Shown piece after piece: positions 14,339-22,885 of a DNA stretch of 33,760 nucleotides (position 1 is its first letter; every line of letters begins with the position of its first letter). The DNA comes from Methyloprofundus sp. GTDB lineage: Bacteria; Pseudomonadota; Gammaproteobacteria; Methylococcales; Methylomonadaceae. The DNA lies in contig JACUUF010000032.1 in NCBI GenBank assembly GCA_014859465.1, positions 1-33,760 on the forward strand, in the 5' to 3' direction. A program made the translations under genes and the position numbers. Under the pieces are notes generated by a model. That model was not told the DNA's origin. It searched no databases and saw nothing but the letters and a program-made list of their open reading frames with translations.

Positions 14339-15795
14339 CAACAGTTAGCGAGATAGTAACCCGATTTAATTTTTTGGGCGATTTGCAACCGCTCAATTTT
14401 TTCAATGTCGGGCTGGGCGATGCAATAATAGGCCTTGGTGCAATGGGGGCGGCGTCTATGGCTGCAGGGGGCGCGCTTTTTGCTTTCGTGTCTAGTACAA
14501 CAGCAAGTATCGACCCAATGGTACAGCTATCAAGAGAAACCGGCATAACACTCGAGAAAATTCAAGAACTTGGCTTTGCGGCTAGTGTGTCGGGTTCTAG
14601 CTCGCAGGCTTTGCAGTCGTCACTAAAAGGACTTTCCCAACGCATGGGCGAGGCTGCCAACGGTGCCGGCGAAGGTGTTAAAGTGTTCGAGCGTCTTGGG
14701 ATTAAGTTGCGCGACAACGAAGGTAAAGTACGCAGTGCAAGTGATGTGTTTACCGATCTGCAGCACAGCCTTGACGGTGTCGCAGACGCTGAAAAAATAA
14801 GCATAGCAAATAAACTTGGACTGGATGCTTCTCTCGTGCAGCTACTCAGTCAGACCGACCAACAAATGTCCGAAATGACGAAAACGGCACGCGAACTAGG
14901 TATTGTGACACAAGCGCAGGGCGACGCGGCGGCATCTTTTAACGACTCGCTGACAATTCTAGGCTACGGAATGGACTCTGTAAAAAACAGTATTGCTGTA
15001 GGCTTTGCGCCGCAAATGCAAGCATTAGTTGAGTCTTTCACTGATTTTTTAATAGCGAATAGAACATTATTTGAAGATGGTTTGACAGTTGTCGCTGATG
15101 GTGTGATAGTTGTTGTTGATGCGTTAGTACGCTTAGCGCCCTACGTCGCGGCGGGCATCGTTGGCTTTACGCTTTTCAAAGTTGCCACGTTGGGTTTTGC
15201 GGGGGCGTTTGCTTTGCTAACATCGCCGATCGTTGTCGCTATAGCCGCACTTGGGGCGGCAGCACTTGTGCTTGATGATTTAATTGTTGCATTTGATGGC
15301 GGTGAATCGGTTATCAGAAGCTTTTTTAAAGAGTTTTTTGACGTTGACATAAGCAAGATAATGGCCGGCTGGGCAGACGGCGTTAACGCATTGATTAATA
15401 ACATAATTAGCGGCTTTGATGAACTAGCGAATAATCTAAAAATGATTTTCCCGTTGGTCATCAGTGACATTAAAAGCTATTTTTCTGGCATGTTCGATTG
15501 GGTGTCATCTAAAATTGATGGTTTACTTGGTGCATTTAAAAAAATAGGCGGCTTTTTTAGGATTGACGATAACACGCCAATCTTGCAACAGCAGCCTCAA
15601 ATTGATGTGGGCGCGATGAATGTGGGCTTATCGCCTGCGCCTAGTTCTACGTCGCAAACAAGCAACAACATCACTCAAGAAATAAAAATTTCAGTTAGCA
15701 GCAACGACCCGCAAGCAGCTGGCAAAGCTGTACGCGATCAGCTACAAGAGCAACTGCGCGACACGCAAACGCAATTTAATCGCGGGGGCAGATAA
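14335..15795 (+). CDS. Tail tape measure protein (486 aa)
   Basis: It follows the chaperone frames and precedes the baseplate genes. It has the typical layout: G/A-rich N-terminus (G-A-M-G-A-A-S-M-A-A-G-G-A), a helical T-G-I-T-L-E-K-I-Q-E-L-G-F-A segment, a hydrophobic stretch (about 265-320) that may act in membrane passage, and a Q/S/T-rich C-terminus. It is short for the family; at roughly 1.5 angstrom per residue it suggests a tail of about 70 nm. It sets tail length and is ejected with DNA. Confidence 0.88.
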   Translation: MTTVSEIVTRFNFLGDLQPLNFFNVGLGDAIIGLGAMGAASMAAGGALFAFVSSTTASIDPMVQLSRETGITLEKIQELGFAASVSGSSSQALQSSLKGLSQRMGEAANGAGEGVKVFERLGIKLRDNEGKVRSASDVFTDLQHSLDGVADAEKISIANKLGLDASLVQLLSQTDQQMSEMTKTARELGIVTQAQGDAAASFNDSLTILGYGMDSVKNSIAVGFAPQMQALVESFTDFLIANRTLFEDGLTVVADGVIVVVDALVRLAPYVAAGIVGFTLFKVATLGFAGAFALLTSPIVVAIAALGAAALVLDDLIVAFDGGESVIRSFFKEFFDVDISKIMAGWADGVNALINNIISGFDELANNLKMIFPLVISDIKSYFSGMFDWVSSKIDGLLGAFKKIGGFFRIDDNTPILQQQPQIDVGAMNVGLSPAPSSTSQTSNNITQEIKISVSSNDPQAAGKAVRDQLQEQLRDTQTQFNRGGR

Positions 15796-16568
15796 TGGCA
15801 ATTGTTGATTTTTTAAATAATCAGTTTACGTCGTCGTCAAAAGTTGAAGAAGTCGGTATAGGCGGGTTTAAATTGCTCGCTCGAACTAATCAAACATTTA
15901 CGTATAAAAGTCAAGTACCAACGGCTTATCTTGAAGATGGTTCTCACGCTTCTGATCACATTGTGCTAGAGCCGCTGACGTTGCAGATCGACGGCAGTGT
16001 CAGCGATGTGTACATAGAACCCGAACAGGTCGTGGCGGAGATGCGTAACGTGCAAACCGTTGTCAGTAATTTTTCAGGTTATTTACCAACCTTTGCTCAA
16101 TCGCAATTACAAAAACTAAATAGCGTTGCAGTTCAAGCACTTGATAAAGCAAGACATATTGACAGATTAATTGACTCAGGAAAGCAGGCGTTGTCATTTC
16201 TTGGTGACCAGCGGCAAGCTAATAGCGTTGGTTTACGCGAGAAGTTTATAGACAGCATGGAAGCACTGCACAATAGCAAAGCACTAGTAAGTATTAGCAT
16301 GCCCTATCGCGTTTTTGATGATATGCGTATAACATCAATTGCGTTCACGCAAGACAACCAACGCGAAGCGATTACTTTTAGCATTAGCGCGCAAAAAGTG
16401 CGAACAGCAGTAACTCAATTTGTTGAGTTAAACGAGCTTAAAAAGACTACACCAAGCGAGGCGTTAGACAAGCAAACCGACGGCGTTACTGACAAAGGCG
16501 TGCAGGAAGGCAAAAAAACACCTCGCTCAATGTTAGGTTCGATCACTGGGATTTTTAAAAATCAATGA
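15795..16568 (+). CDS. Dit-like/DUF6046-type tail protein (257 aa)
   Basis: It is first in the baseplate block after the tape measure. An N-terminal G-G-F-K-L-L-A-R-T segment, then H-x-x-x-E-P-L-T-L-Q-I-D-G-S-V-S-D, and later A-L-V-S-I-S-M-P-Y-R-V-F-D-D-M-R-I-T-S-I match the beta-sandwich of Dit-like distal tail proteins in simple myophages. It would form the ring connecting tube to baseplate hub. The C-terminal 35 residues are K/T/Q-rich and probably flexible. Confidence 0.7.
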   Translation: MAIVDFLNNQFTSSSKVEEVGIGGFKLLARTNQTFTYKSQVPTAYLEDGSHASDHIVLEPLTLQIDGSVSDVYIEPEQVVAEMRNVQTVVSNFSGYLPTFAQSQLQKLNSVAVQALDKARHIDRLIDSGKQALSFLGDQRQANSVGLREKFIDSMEALHNSKALVSISMPYRVFDDMRITSIAFTQDNQREAITFSISAQKVRTAVTQFVELNELKKTTPSEALDKQTDGVTDKGVQEGKKTPRSMLGSITGIFKNQ

Positions 16569-16909
16569 AACAGATACTGAACTTGGGCAGTGAAGCTCAG
16601 CAACGGCACACTATAATTTTTGAAGAATCAGAGATAGTGTTAATTTTGCGCTATCTTGCGCCCGTTCAGCAGTGGTTTTTTAGCGTTGAGTATAACAACT
16701 TTAACGTTCATAATGTAAAATTGAGTGTTGGCGTTGTTCATATTCTTTCTAAAAACCAGCCTTTCGACTTTGTAGTGACTGATAACAGCGGCGCGGGAAT
16801 AGACCCATTTTCGTTAGATGATTTTGCATCGGGCAGATGCTCTTTATTTATGCTAGAGCCGAATGATATGTTTGATATTCGAGGGGTTGATGTAACGAAT
16901 GAGATTTGA
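16565..16909 (+). CDS. Baseplate plug-like protein (114 aa)
   Basis: A small beta-rich protein between the Dit-like and hub genes, corresponding by order and size to the plug proteins of minimal contractile tails (cyanophage Pam3 plug family). The pattern I-I-F-E-E-S-E-I-V-L-I-L-R-Y, W-F-F-S-V-E-Y-N and a final F-x-L-E-P-N-D family-like segment are visible. It starts in a 4-base overlap with the upstream gene and overlaps the hub gene by 11 bases. The assignment rests mainly on order. Confidence 0.65.
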   Translation: MKQILNLGSEAQQRHTIIFEESEIVLILRYLAPVQQWFFSVEYNNFNVHNVKLSVGVVHILSKNQPFDFVVTDNSGAGIDPFSLDDFASGRCSLFMLEPNDMFDIRGVDVTNEI

Positions 16910-17723
16910 TCGAAATTATCAATTGACGATCGGCACAGGAAATCGAGCTGTTATTATTCGCCCGCCATTGCAAATTGTTTTTAATGTTACTAAATCTCTT
17001 GACAAGTCTTTAAATAAGATGACTTTGCAAGTATTTAATCTTAACGAGTCGAATAGACTTGCAACAACAAAAGACAGCACAAAGCCCGACCGTATGCCGA
17101 TTATTTTACAAGTCGGGTACAACGGCTCACTGCAAACAATATTTCAGGGAGATATAGAATCAGGCGGGGCGAAACGCGAAGCGGCTGATTTTGTGTCGAC
17201 ATTCAATTGTCTCGATGGCGGGCACGACTTTCTTTACGCGTTCACTTCGAGAACAGTTCGCGACAAAGACACAGCGATAAGCGAAATATTAAAAGACACT
17301 CCCTACACAAAAAAAGGCCGAATTACAAAACAGCGCGAAATAACGCGCCCGAAAGTTTTAGTGGGCAATTCGCTGCAGCTTGTGCAAGAATCGCTAGATG
17401 ATGATGAAGATTGGTTCATCGATAACGAGCAGCTTTACATAGTTAAAAAAGATGAAGTTGTATCAAGCTATATCCCCGTCGTTTCAGCAACAACTGGGTT
17501 AATCAATACGCCGGAACGGAAAGAAAAAACAGTTACGTTTCAAACCATTATGAATCCGTCAATTAAATTGGGTGGTAGGGTTCAGCTTGTTTCAGCTAAC
17601 GCGCCACATCTTAACGATGTATACAAAGTAACAGCAATTAATTATTTTGGTGATTATGACGGGGCAGTATGGACGCAAGACATTAGCGCTAAAGTAGTCA
17701 CTAACGTGAGGGTTATAAAATGA
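16899..17723 (+). CDS. Baseplate hub protein (gpD/gp27-like, 274 aa)
   Basis: It has the style of baseplate hub proteins: an early I-V-F-N-V-T-K-S-L-D-K-S-L-N segment, V-F-N-L-N-E-S, Q-V-G-Y-N-G, I-F-Q-G-D-I-E-S-G, a D-G-G-H-D-F-L-Y-A-F region, and a C-terminal segment with T-F-Q-T-I-M-N-P-S-I-K-L-G-G-R-V. The trimeric hub holds the spike and continues the tail tube. It overlaps the spike gene start by four bases, as expected for partners made together. Confidence 0.75.
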   Translation: MRFDRNYQLTIGTGNRAVIIRPPLQIVFNVTKSLDKSLNKMTLQVFNLNESNRLATTKDSTKPDRMPIILQVGYNGSLQTIFQGDIESGGAKREAADFVSTFNCLDGGHDFLYAFTSRTVRDKDTAISEILKDTPYTKKGRITKQREITRPKVLVGNSLQLVQESLDDDEDWFIDNEQLYIVKKDEVVSSYIPVVSATTGLINTPERKEKTVTFQTIMNPSIKLGGRVQLVSANAPHLNDVYKVTAINYFGDYDGAVWTQDISAKVVTNVRVIK

Positions 17724-18316
17724 GCGACAAACCACAACTTGTCAATAGTATTCAAGCGGCGTTAAGTAATGCGCTAGCTAATTTGCACACATCGACAATT
17801 GCACAAATCACAGCAGTAAATAAAACAACTATCGACTGCAAACCGGTGATTAATCGCGTTGTTAATGATGTCGGATACGAGCTGCCGATTTTTGTCGATG
17901 TCCCGCTGATAACGTTACAGGGCGCGGGCAGCTTTATCGCGATGCCGTACGCTGTAGGCGATTATTGTATTTTGTTTTTTACGGAAAGATGTTTTGATAA
18001 CTGGTATGACGGACAAGATTTTGCTCCCCCCGCTGAATATCGCATGCATGATTATAGTGATGCTTTTGCTCTTGTCGGTGTTAATGCTAAAGCTGACAGT
18101 ATTGCTAATTCTGACGTTATTCGCATTTCTGGCGATGTGCTGGCAGAAGGGAATCACGTACATACAGGGAACTACACACTGACAGGCGACTTGACAGTGA
18201 ATGGCAATATTAATTGCACAGGTAAGCTAACAGTAAATAGCGCGATTATTGGCGGGATTGAATTCGGCACGCACACGCATAGCGAAACGGGTAGCACGAC
18301 GGGAGAGCCACAATGA
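17720..18316 (+). CDS. Membrane-piercing baseplate spike (Gp138/gpV-like, 198 aa)
   Basis: Residues 1-125 form the OB-type domain of the Gp138 N-terminal family (T-I-A-Q-I-T-A-V-N, then P-x-F-V-D-V-P-L-I and M-P-Y-A-V-G-D-Y-C-I-L-F-F). Residues 145-180 are short beta-helix repeats (L-T-G-D-L-T-V-N-G-N-I), and the tip carries G-T-H185-T-H187-S-E-T-G. An H-x-H pair binds iron at the tip of P2 gpV-type spikes. The intact order of domains suggests a functional trimeric needle for the outer membrane, supporting a Gram-negative host. Confidence 0.82.
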   Translation: MSDKPQLVNSIQAALSNALANLHTSTIAQITAVNKTTIDCKPVINRVVNDVGYELPIFVDVPLITLQGAGSFIAMPYAVGDYCILFFTERCFDNWYDGQDFAPPAEYRMHDYSDAFALVGVNAKADSIANSDVIRISGDVLAEGNHVHTGNYTLTGDLTVNGNINCTGKLTVNSAIIGGIEFGTHTHSETGSTTGEPQ

Positions 18317-18669
18317 AAGTTTCAGGGCTAGATAAAAATAAAGACTGGACCTTCGGTCGTGGGAAAGCAACTTATATTCAAGATAGTGCAGCAATTGCGC
18401 AAGCAGTTGAAACGCGCATTAAAGAATTTAAAAATGACTGGTATGCTGATGTTGATGCGGGTATTGATTGGCTAACACTATTAAGTAATCGCAACACGCA
18501 AAAACAAATTGAAAATGAAATTAGACGCGTAATACTACAAACGCGGGGTGTTATTGCGCTAACTGCACTTGATTTTTCAGTTAATTCTAATACTCGACAT
18601 GCTACAATAACAGCAGCATATCAAGACATTTTTAATAAGATGTTTACGCAAATAATTGAGGTTGGTTAA
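18313..18669 (+). CDS. Baseplate wedge protein (gp25/gpW-like, 118 aa)
   Basis: Size, position and sequence match GPW_gp25: A-I-A-Q-A-V-E-T-R-I-K-E-F-K-N-D-W, then I-x-x-E-I-R-R-V-I-L-Q-T-R-G-V. The conserved family EPR-type loop is not obvious, and W-Y-A-D-V-D-A-G-I-D-W follows the first helix as in Mu-like members. This protein joins the sheath to the wedge ring and helps trigger contraction. It is coupled to the spike gene (ATGA) and the J gene (TAATG). Confidence 0.85.
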   Translation: MKVSGLDKNKDWTFGRGKATYIQDSAAIAQAVETRIKEFKNDWYADVDAGIDWLTLLSNRNTQKQIENEIRRVILQTRGVIALTALDFSVNSNTRHATITAAYQDIFNKMFTQIIEVG

Positions 18670-19844
18670 TGTTCCCTGAAATCACAGAAAATGGAGTTTT
18701 AATACAAACTTACAGCGAGATTGTTAGCGAGTTGCAAGCAGCTTACCGCGCGATTTATGGACAAGACATTGACTTGTCAAGCAACACGCCCGACGGACAG
18801 CGGATAGGCATTGAAGCAAAAGCACGGCTAGACTTACAATCTTATGCGTTATCTTTGTATCATTCTTTCGACCCCGATTTTGCTATCGGCGATGCTCAAG
18901 ACAGACTGGTTAAACTTGTCGGTATTGCGCGCAGACCTGCAACGCGCTCAACGTGGGACATTACAGTCGAAACTGACCGGGACTTGACACTGGAATCGGG
19001 GTACACAATTAAAGATGACATTGGTCAAAAATGGCTACTAACGTCTAATGTTAATTTGAGTGCTGGCACAACACAAGTTACTTTTAGATCTTTGATTTTT
19101 GGAGCGCTTGAAGGTTTTGCAGGAGCAGTGCTACAACAAGACACAGTTGTACCTGGCGTTGTGTCTTTGTCTGCATCGGGTAACGCTACGGTAGGCATTG
19201 ACGGTGAAACATCTGAGCAGTTACGCACGCGAAGAAACTTATCTTTACAAAATACAGCTTACAGTGTTATCGGTTCGCTTTATGCAAAACTCGCTAATCT
19301 CGCTGGTGTAACAGATGTTGCTGTTTATGAAAATGAAACTAATCTTTTTGACAATGATTCGAATTTAGATGCTCACACAATTTGGGCGATTGTCGAAGGG
19401 GGCGCGCAGTCCGATATTGTCGAAACTATAGCTAAACAAAAAACGGCTGGCGTCGCAACGAAAGGCGATGAAGTAGGCGAGTATTTAGAGTCTATAACGC
19501 GACCCGAGGGTTCTGTTTTTTCAATTGTGCATACGATGCACTTTGATAGACCGCAACTTGTTCAAGTGTTCGTCAAAGTAACAGCAACTCGCAAAAATAG
19601 TGCAACTCCGATCGACATATCACTAATAGCTCAAAAAATTGCGGGTATTAGTTTCCGTATCGGTGATGATGTAACAGCGACTGAGCTTTACGATATCGCG
19701 TATCAAGCTGGAAATGCATACGTGCTGACAGATTTGCAAGTTAGTACAGACAATATCACATACACTAATCAAAGACTGATCGCCGCGCCTGATAGCAAAT
19801 TTTTTATATTAGTGTCTAGCGTGCAAGTTACTGAGATTATTTAA
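18669..19844 (+). CDS. Baseplate J-like protein (391 aa)
   Basis: The Baseplate_J family is clear from G-Q-D-I-D-L-S-S-N-T-P-D-G-Q-R-I-G, the central G-N-A-T-V-G-I-D-G-E-T-S-E-Q-L-R-T-R-R, and W-A-I-V-E-G-G-A. It forms the wedge arms of the baseplate with the gp25-like and DUF2612 proteins. The length is typical. It shares single-base stop/start overlaps with both neighbours. Confidence 0.9.
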   Translation: MFPEITENGVLIQTYSEIVSELQAAYRAIYGQDIDLSSNTPDGQRIGIEAKARLDLQSYALSLYHSFDPDFAIGDAQDRLVKLVGIARRPATRSTWDITVETDRDLTLESGYTIKDDIGQKWLLTSNVNLSAGTTQVTFRSLIFGALEGFAGAVLQQDTVVPGVVSLSASGNATVGIDGETSEQLRTRRNLSLQNTAYSVIGSLYAKLANLAGVTDVAVYENETNLFDNDSNLDAHTIWAIVEGGAQSDIVETIAKQKTAGVATKGDEVGEYLESITRPEGSVFSIVHTMHFDRPQLVQVFVKVTATRKNSATPIDISLIAQKIAGISFRIGDDVTATELYDIAYQAGNAYVLTDLQVSTDNITYTNQRLIAAPDSKFFILVSSVQVTEII

Positions 19845-20566
19845 TGAGCAAATTAATCGAGTATTATAAAAATTTACTCATAAAGCAATATTGGCAAAAG
19901 CCAAAGGCGTCGAAAGAGATTGGGATAATTGCAGGCGGCTATAGCGATGCATACACGATATTAAAAAACATAGCCGAAGGTTTTGACGTTGATACGGCCG
20001 TCGGAAATCAGCTTGACATTGTTGGCAGCGTTGTCGGTTTGTCACGAGAAGTTCCAGAAGCGCTTTTAAAAATACAATTTGGATTTAGTAATAATCCAAA
20101 TTCAGTCGGCTTCGCTTCAAAATTTGACAGCACGCGGCAAAGCGCAACATTTTCTAGTAAATTTGCAAAACAGTACACGACATTACAACTAAATGATTTT
20201 GATTATCGTTTTTTTATACAAGCAAAAATAGCTAGCAACAATGCCGCCGCAGTCATGCTTTCTGATGATAGAGTATCGATACAAAGCATAATAAATACCG
20301 TTTTTTCGGGACGCGCGTATGTAGTTGATAACTATGACATGACGTTAACACTTTATGTAAACTCAACGCTAAGCACGAGTAGAATAAAATTAGCTAAGCA
20401 GCTAAATCTACTACCGAAGCCGCAAGCTGTTAGATACAGTAAAATTATACGCGCAGAGCTTAAAAAAACTTTTGGTTTTAGCAGCAATCCAGATTCGCTG
20501 GGTTTTTCTAGCAAATTTTCAACAAAATACGCTGATTCATATTTTGCAACAAAGGTGATAATTTAA
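19844..20566 (+). CDS. DUF2612-type baseplate protein with duplicated motif (240 aa)
   Basis: The N-terminal half matches DUF2612, the gpI-like wedge/tail protein that follows J (Q-Y-W-Q-K-P-K-A, A-E-G-F-D-V-D-T-A-V-G-N-Q-L-D-I-V-G-S-V-V-G). It links the baseplate to tail fibres. Residues 79-94 and 210-225 carry the same motif, F-G-F-S-x-N-P-x-S-x-G-F-x-S-K-F, encoded at 20078-20125 and 20471-20518. Both are followed by short S/K/F-rich tails. The duplication is unusual and may form paired docking loops for fibres. Confidence 0.78.
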   Translation: MSKLIEYYKNLLIKQYWQKPKASKEIGIIAGGYSDAYTILKNIAEGFDVDTAVGNQLDIVGSVVGLSREVPEALLKIQFGFSNNPNSVGFASKFDSTRQSATFSSKFAKQYTTLQLNDFDYRFFIQAKIASNNAAAVMLSDDRVSIQSIINTVFSGRAYVVDNYDMTLTLYVNSTLSTSRIKLAKQLNLLPKPQAVRYSKIIRAELKKTFGFSSNPDSLGFSSKFSTKYADSYFATKVII

Positions 20567-21354
20567 TGACAAAAATAACGAGATTCGCGGGTGATGTAAA
20601 AGCTTTTGCATCGCAAGCATCTGTAAACAAGCGCACGACATTCGGCACGTTAGTGACGGGTGACGACAGCTTAACAGGTAACATAACGCCCGAATACCTC
20701 GAAGGCTGGGAAATAGTCGGTGTAAACGACTCGCCAACGCTCGAAGATTTTAACGCGTTGGGGTTCACTGCCACACAATTTAACGCATATCTGCATCAGA
20801 TTGGCGTGCCTGAATGGCATGGCGCGCAAAAATATGAAGTGGGCAGCATTGTTAATCGAACAGGCGATTTGTATCGATGTAAAACAGCCAATTTTTCAGG
20901 AGTCACTGCGCCCGAAAACGATAACATAAATTGGGCATTAATCACGCCTGCAATTGCAACGACAGCTCAAGCACAAGCGGGCACGGATAACACAACACTG
21001 TTAACACCTTTGAAATTAAGAGAAGGGCTAAACGCGCCCGGCTCCGCCCCGCTGTATGCTTGTCGCGCTTGGGTGAATTTTAATGGTACAGGTACTGTTG
21101 CTATTAGAGCTAGTGGGAATGTGAGTAGTATTACAGACTTGGGTGTTGGTAGGTATAGAGTTAATTTTGCTACGGCTATGATTGATGCTGACTACGCGGT
21201 CATTGTAGGAACTGGGGGTACTTCAGAAGCTAATGGACACTATCAACAAATAAGCACACCCATATCAACTACGAGTTGTTACGCAGGGTCCCGTAACACT
21301 AATACTGTGGCAGACTTTGACCCTCCCAATGTTTCGGTTAATGTATTTAAATAA
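20566..21354 (+). CDS. Tail fibre with carbohydrate-binding-like domain (262 aa)
   Basis: It is the first gene after the baseplate set. The N-terminal part (about 1-80) should attach to the baseplate. Residues about 84-125 have the chitin-binding CBM5/12-like pattern W-x-x-x-x-x-Y-x-V-G-S-I-V-N, G-D-L-Y-R-C-K, P-x-x-x-x-x-W. From about residue 160 a widespread fibre-tip domain starts (A-C-R-A-W-V-N-F-N-G-T-G-T). DNA for this tip (from about 21046) uses AGT, AGA, AGG and GGT codons more than the GCG/CGC/ACG-rich upstream part, which suggests recombinational replacement of the tip. It probably decides receptor binding. Confidence 0.8.
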   Translation: MTKITRFAGDVKAFASQASVNKRTTFGTLVTGDDSLTGNITPEYLEGWEIVGVNDSPTLEDFNALGFTATQFNAYLHQIGVPEWHGAQKYEVGSIVNRTGDLYRCKTANFSGVTAPENDNINWALITPAIATTAQAQAGTDNTTLLTPLKLREGLNAPGSAPLYACRAWVNFNGTGTVAIRASGNVSSITDLGVGRYRVNFATAMIDADYAVIVGTGGTSEANGHYQQISTPISTTSCYAGSRNTNTVADFDPPNVSVNVFK

Positions 21355-21366
21355 AAGGAATAAAAC

Positions 21367-21675
21367 ATGAAAAACAGAATTATATACAAAACGAAAGACA
21401 ACACAGTTGCAATCATTATCCCTGTCGAAGATGTTTTAGACGTCGTTGGCCTCGCGGCAATTGCCGAAAAGGACGTCCCCCAAAACCTACCTTATTGGTT
21501 CGCTGATCTTTCGGACATCCCGTCAGACCGCACGGCGAGAGATGCTTGGGAAGTAGATGAAACATTGGGGGAACCTGAGGGCTTTGGCGGTGAGTCTAAT
21601 GAGTTTACTGATGAACAACTCTTAGCTTTATATCAGCAGGGCGTTGTCGGAGATATTCCAAACGAGGAAGTGTAA
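21367..21675 (+). CDS. Fibre-associated small acidic protein (102 aa)
   Basis: It follows the fibre gene after an AAGGAATAAAAC ribosome site. The segment D-I-P-S-D-R-T-A-R-D-A-W-E is the hallmark of small proteins found beside fibre genes in many phages. The C-terminus is acidic (E-E/D-rich). A chaperone or fibre-accessory role is likely but unproven. A stop/start overlap couples it to the next gene. Confidence 0.7.
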   Translation: MKNRIIYKTKDNTVAIIIPVEDVLDVVGLAAIAEKDVPQNLPYWFADLSDIPSDRTARDAWEVDETLGEPEGFGGESNEFTDEQLLALYQQGVVGDIPNEEV

Positions 21676-21974
21676 TGATTAAATTAAATCAAGACAAACT
21701 ATTAGAAATAAAAAGAAAGACATTTGAAACGTTAATACAACAACGCTTAGATGATTTTGCTCGCGTGCGTGGGTTTGATAATATATTATCAGCAGCAAGT
21801 TACGCAACATCAACTAACGCAAAATTTTCAGCAGACGGGCTTAGATGTGTGCAGTTACGTGACGACACATGGGCAGCTATGTACGAAATATTAAACGATG
21901 TGAACACCGGTGCTAGACCTGCGCCAGGCAGCATTGATGATATTGAAGATGAGTTGCCTAAATTAGTCTGGTAA
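21675..21974 (+). CDS. Fibre-assembly-type accessory protein (99 aa)
   Basis: The protein begins with a charged helix (L-L-E-I-K-R-K-T-F-E-T-L-I-Q-Q-R-L-D-D-F-A-R) and has R-G-F-D-N-I-L-S-A-A-S-Y-A-x-S, the pattern of the C-terminal helper domain seen with tail-fibre assembly proteins (DUF4376-like). It is the last rightward gene; its stop lies only six bases from the stop of the convergent lysis gene and no terminator is visible between them. Confidence 0.65.
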   Translation: MIKLNQDKLLEIKRKTFETLIQQRLDDFARVRGFDNILSAASYATSTNAKFSADGLRCVQLRDDTWAAMYEILNDVNTGARPAPGSIDDIEDELPKLVW

Positions 21975-21980
21975 CTGCCA

Positions 21981-22358
21981 TTAATTTTTATACTCTTTCA
22001 TAACTTTTTCAGCAGAACGTCCTATCACATACCCGCCTAAGCCTACTTGCACTATGTCTAATAGTGCAAGTACTTGATCGTTCGGTAAATTTTCAGATGA
22101 AAAGCCCAGCCAGTGCGCAACAATCAGTGCTGCAAAAGTCAGCATAACTAATGGCCGCCAGCTTCGTTGCAGCCAGCTTTCTCCTTTTGCTTCACTCATA
22201 ATAACATTAGCTTGCGCTTGTAACACGTTGTTATCTACGTTTAAAAGCTCTTTTGTTATTTCAAACTTAAGCTTCTCAGCCATGCCAGCATCGGGAGCGA
22301 TTTTGTCAACAATATTGTTGACAACGTCAGAAATCGGTTTTATTAGTAAATTCCACAT
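21981..22358 (-). CDS. Holin of 3TM/GTA type (125 aa)
   Basis: The sequence fits GTA_holin_3TM: an N-terminal amphipathic W-N-L-L-I-K-P-I segment, L-Q-A-Q-A-N-V-I-M-S-E-A-K-G-E-S-W-L-Q-R, then W-R-P-L-V-M-L-T-F-A-A-L-I-V (membrane segment about 68-86), and V-G-L-G-G-Y-V-I-G-R-S-A-E-K near a second segment (97-114). The family is implicated in release by gene transfer agents and phages. It overlaps the amidase gene by 16 bases and is last in the leftward lysis cassette. It is the second holin-type protein here besides 23010-23354. Confidence 0.85.
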   Translation of the reverse strand: MWNLLIKPISDVVNNIVDKIAPDAGMAEKLKFEITKELLNVDNNVLQAQANVIMSEAKGESWLQRSWRPLVMLTFAALIVAHWLGFSSENLPNDQVLALLDIVQVGLGGYVIGRSAEKVMKEYKN

Positions 22359-22885
22359 TGCTTGATATCTTTTATTGTTTGTGCAAAAGCATTAATTAGT
22401 GCTTCGCGATTTAGTATTGCTTTGCGCAAGTCATCGTCGTTATCTATGAAAAAAGGTTCAGCTATACACGCTGGGGCGCGAGTATTGTGCAAAAGATAGC
22501 CGCCCCTATCGCTTTCAGCTCTAGCGATAACACCGCGGTCGTTAAGTCCCAAAGCGTCAACAATATTTTTTTGTAGCTGTTTTGCTATAACTTCGCCTTT
22601 TCTCGAGTTTTTATAATACAAAGTTTCTGTGCCCGAGGCTTTGCGATTAAATGCATTACAATGCAAACTTATGATAAACGTGGGATTTATTGCGTTGATG
22701 TCGCGCGGGAGTTGCGCATAAGTAGAACGCGTTATGATTATTGTTTCGATGTTTCGCGCAGATGCCAGCGCTTGTTGTATGTCTTTAGCAAGTGCTGAAT
22801 TAAAAGCGTATTCAGTTATGCCCGTTGACTGATTGACCGCGCCAGGCTTTGCTTTTGAGTGACCGACGACAAGCGCGACTTTCAT
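22343..22885 (-). CDS. Endolysin: N-acetylmuramoyl-L-alanine amidase (Amidase_3, 180 aa)
   Basis: The zinc-binding and catalytic residues of Amidase_3 are present: H9 in V-V-G-H-S, E25 in T-E-Y-A-F-N, H75 in S-L-H-C-N-A, and E143 in A-E-P-F-F-I-D-N. It cleaves the bond between muramic acid and L-alanine in peptidoglycan. No signal peptide or membrane segment is visible, so it needs a holin for release to the periplasm. The whole protein is the catalytic domain, without a cell-wall binding module. It overlaps the membrane peptide upstream by four bases (ATGA). Confidence 0.93.
   Translation of the reverse strand: MKVALVVGHSKAKPGAVNQSTGITEYAFNSALAKDIQQALASARNIETIIITRSTYAQLPRDINAINPTFIISLHCNAFNRKASGTETLYYKNSRKGEVIAKQLQKNIVDALGLNDRGVIARAESDRGGYLLHNTRAPACIAEPFFIDNDDDLRKAILNREALINAFAQTIKDIKQCGIY

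Noticed and set aside
17207-17401. 64-aa plus-strand frame within the hub gene
   Set aside because: It is arginine-rich, out of frame with the hub gene and without a ribosome site; a shadow.
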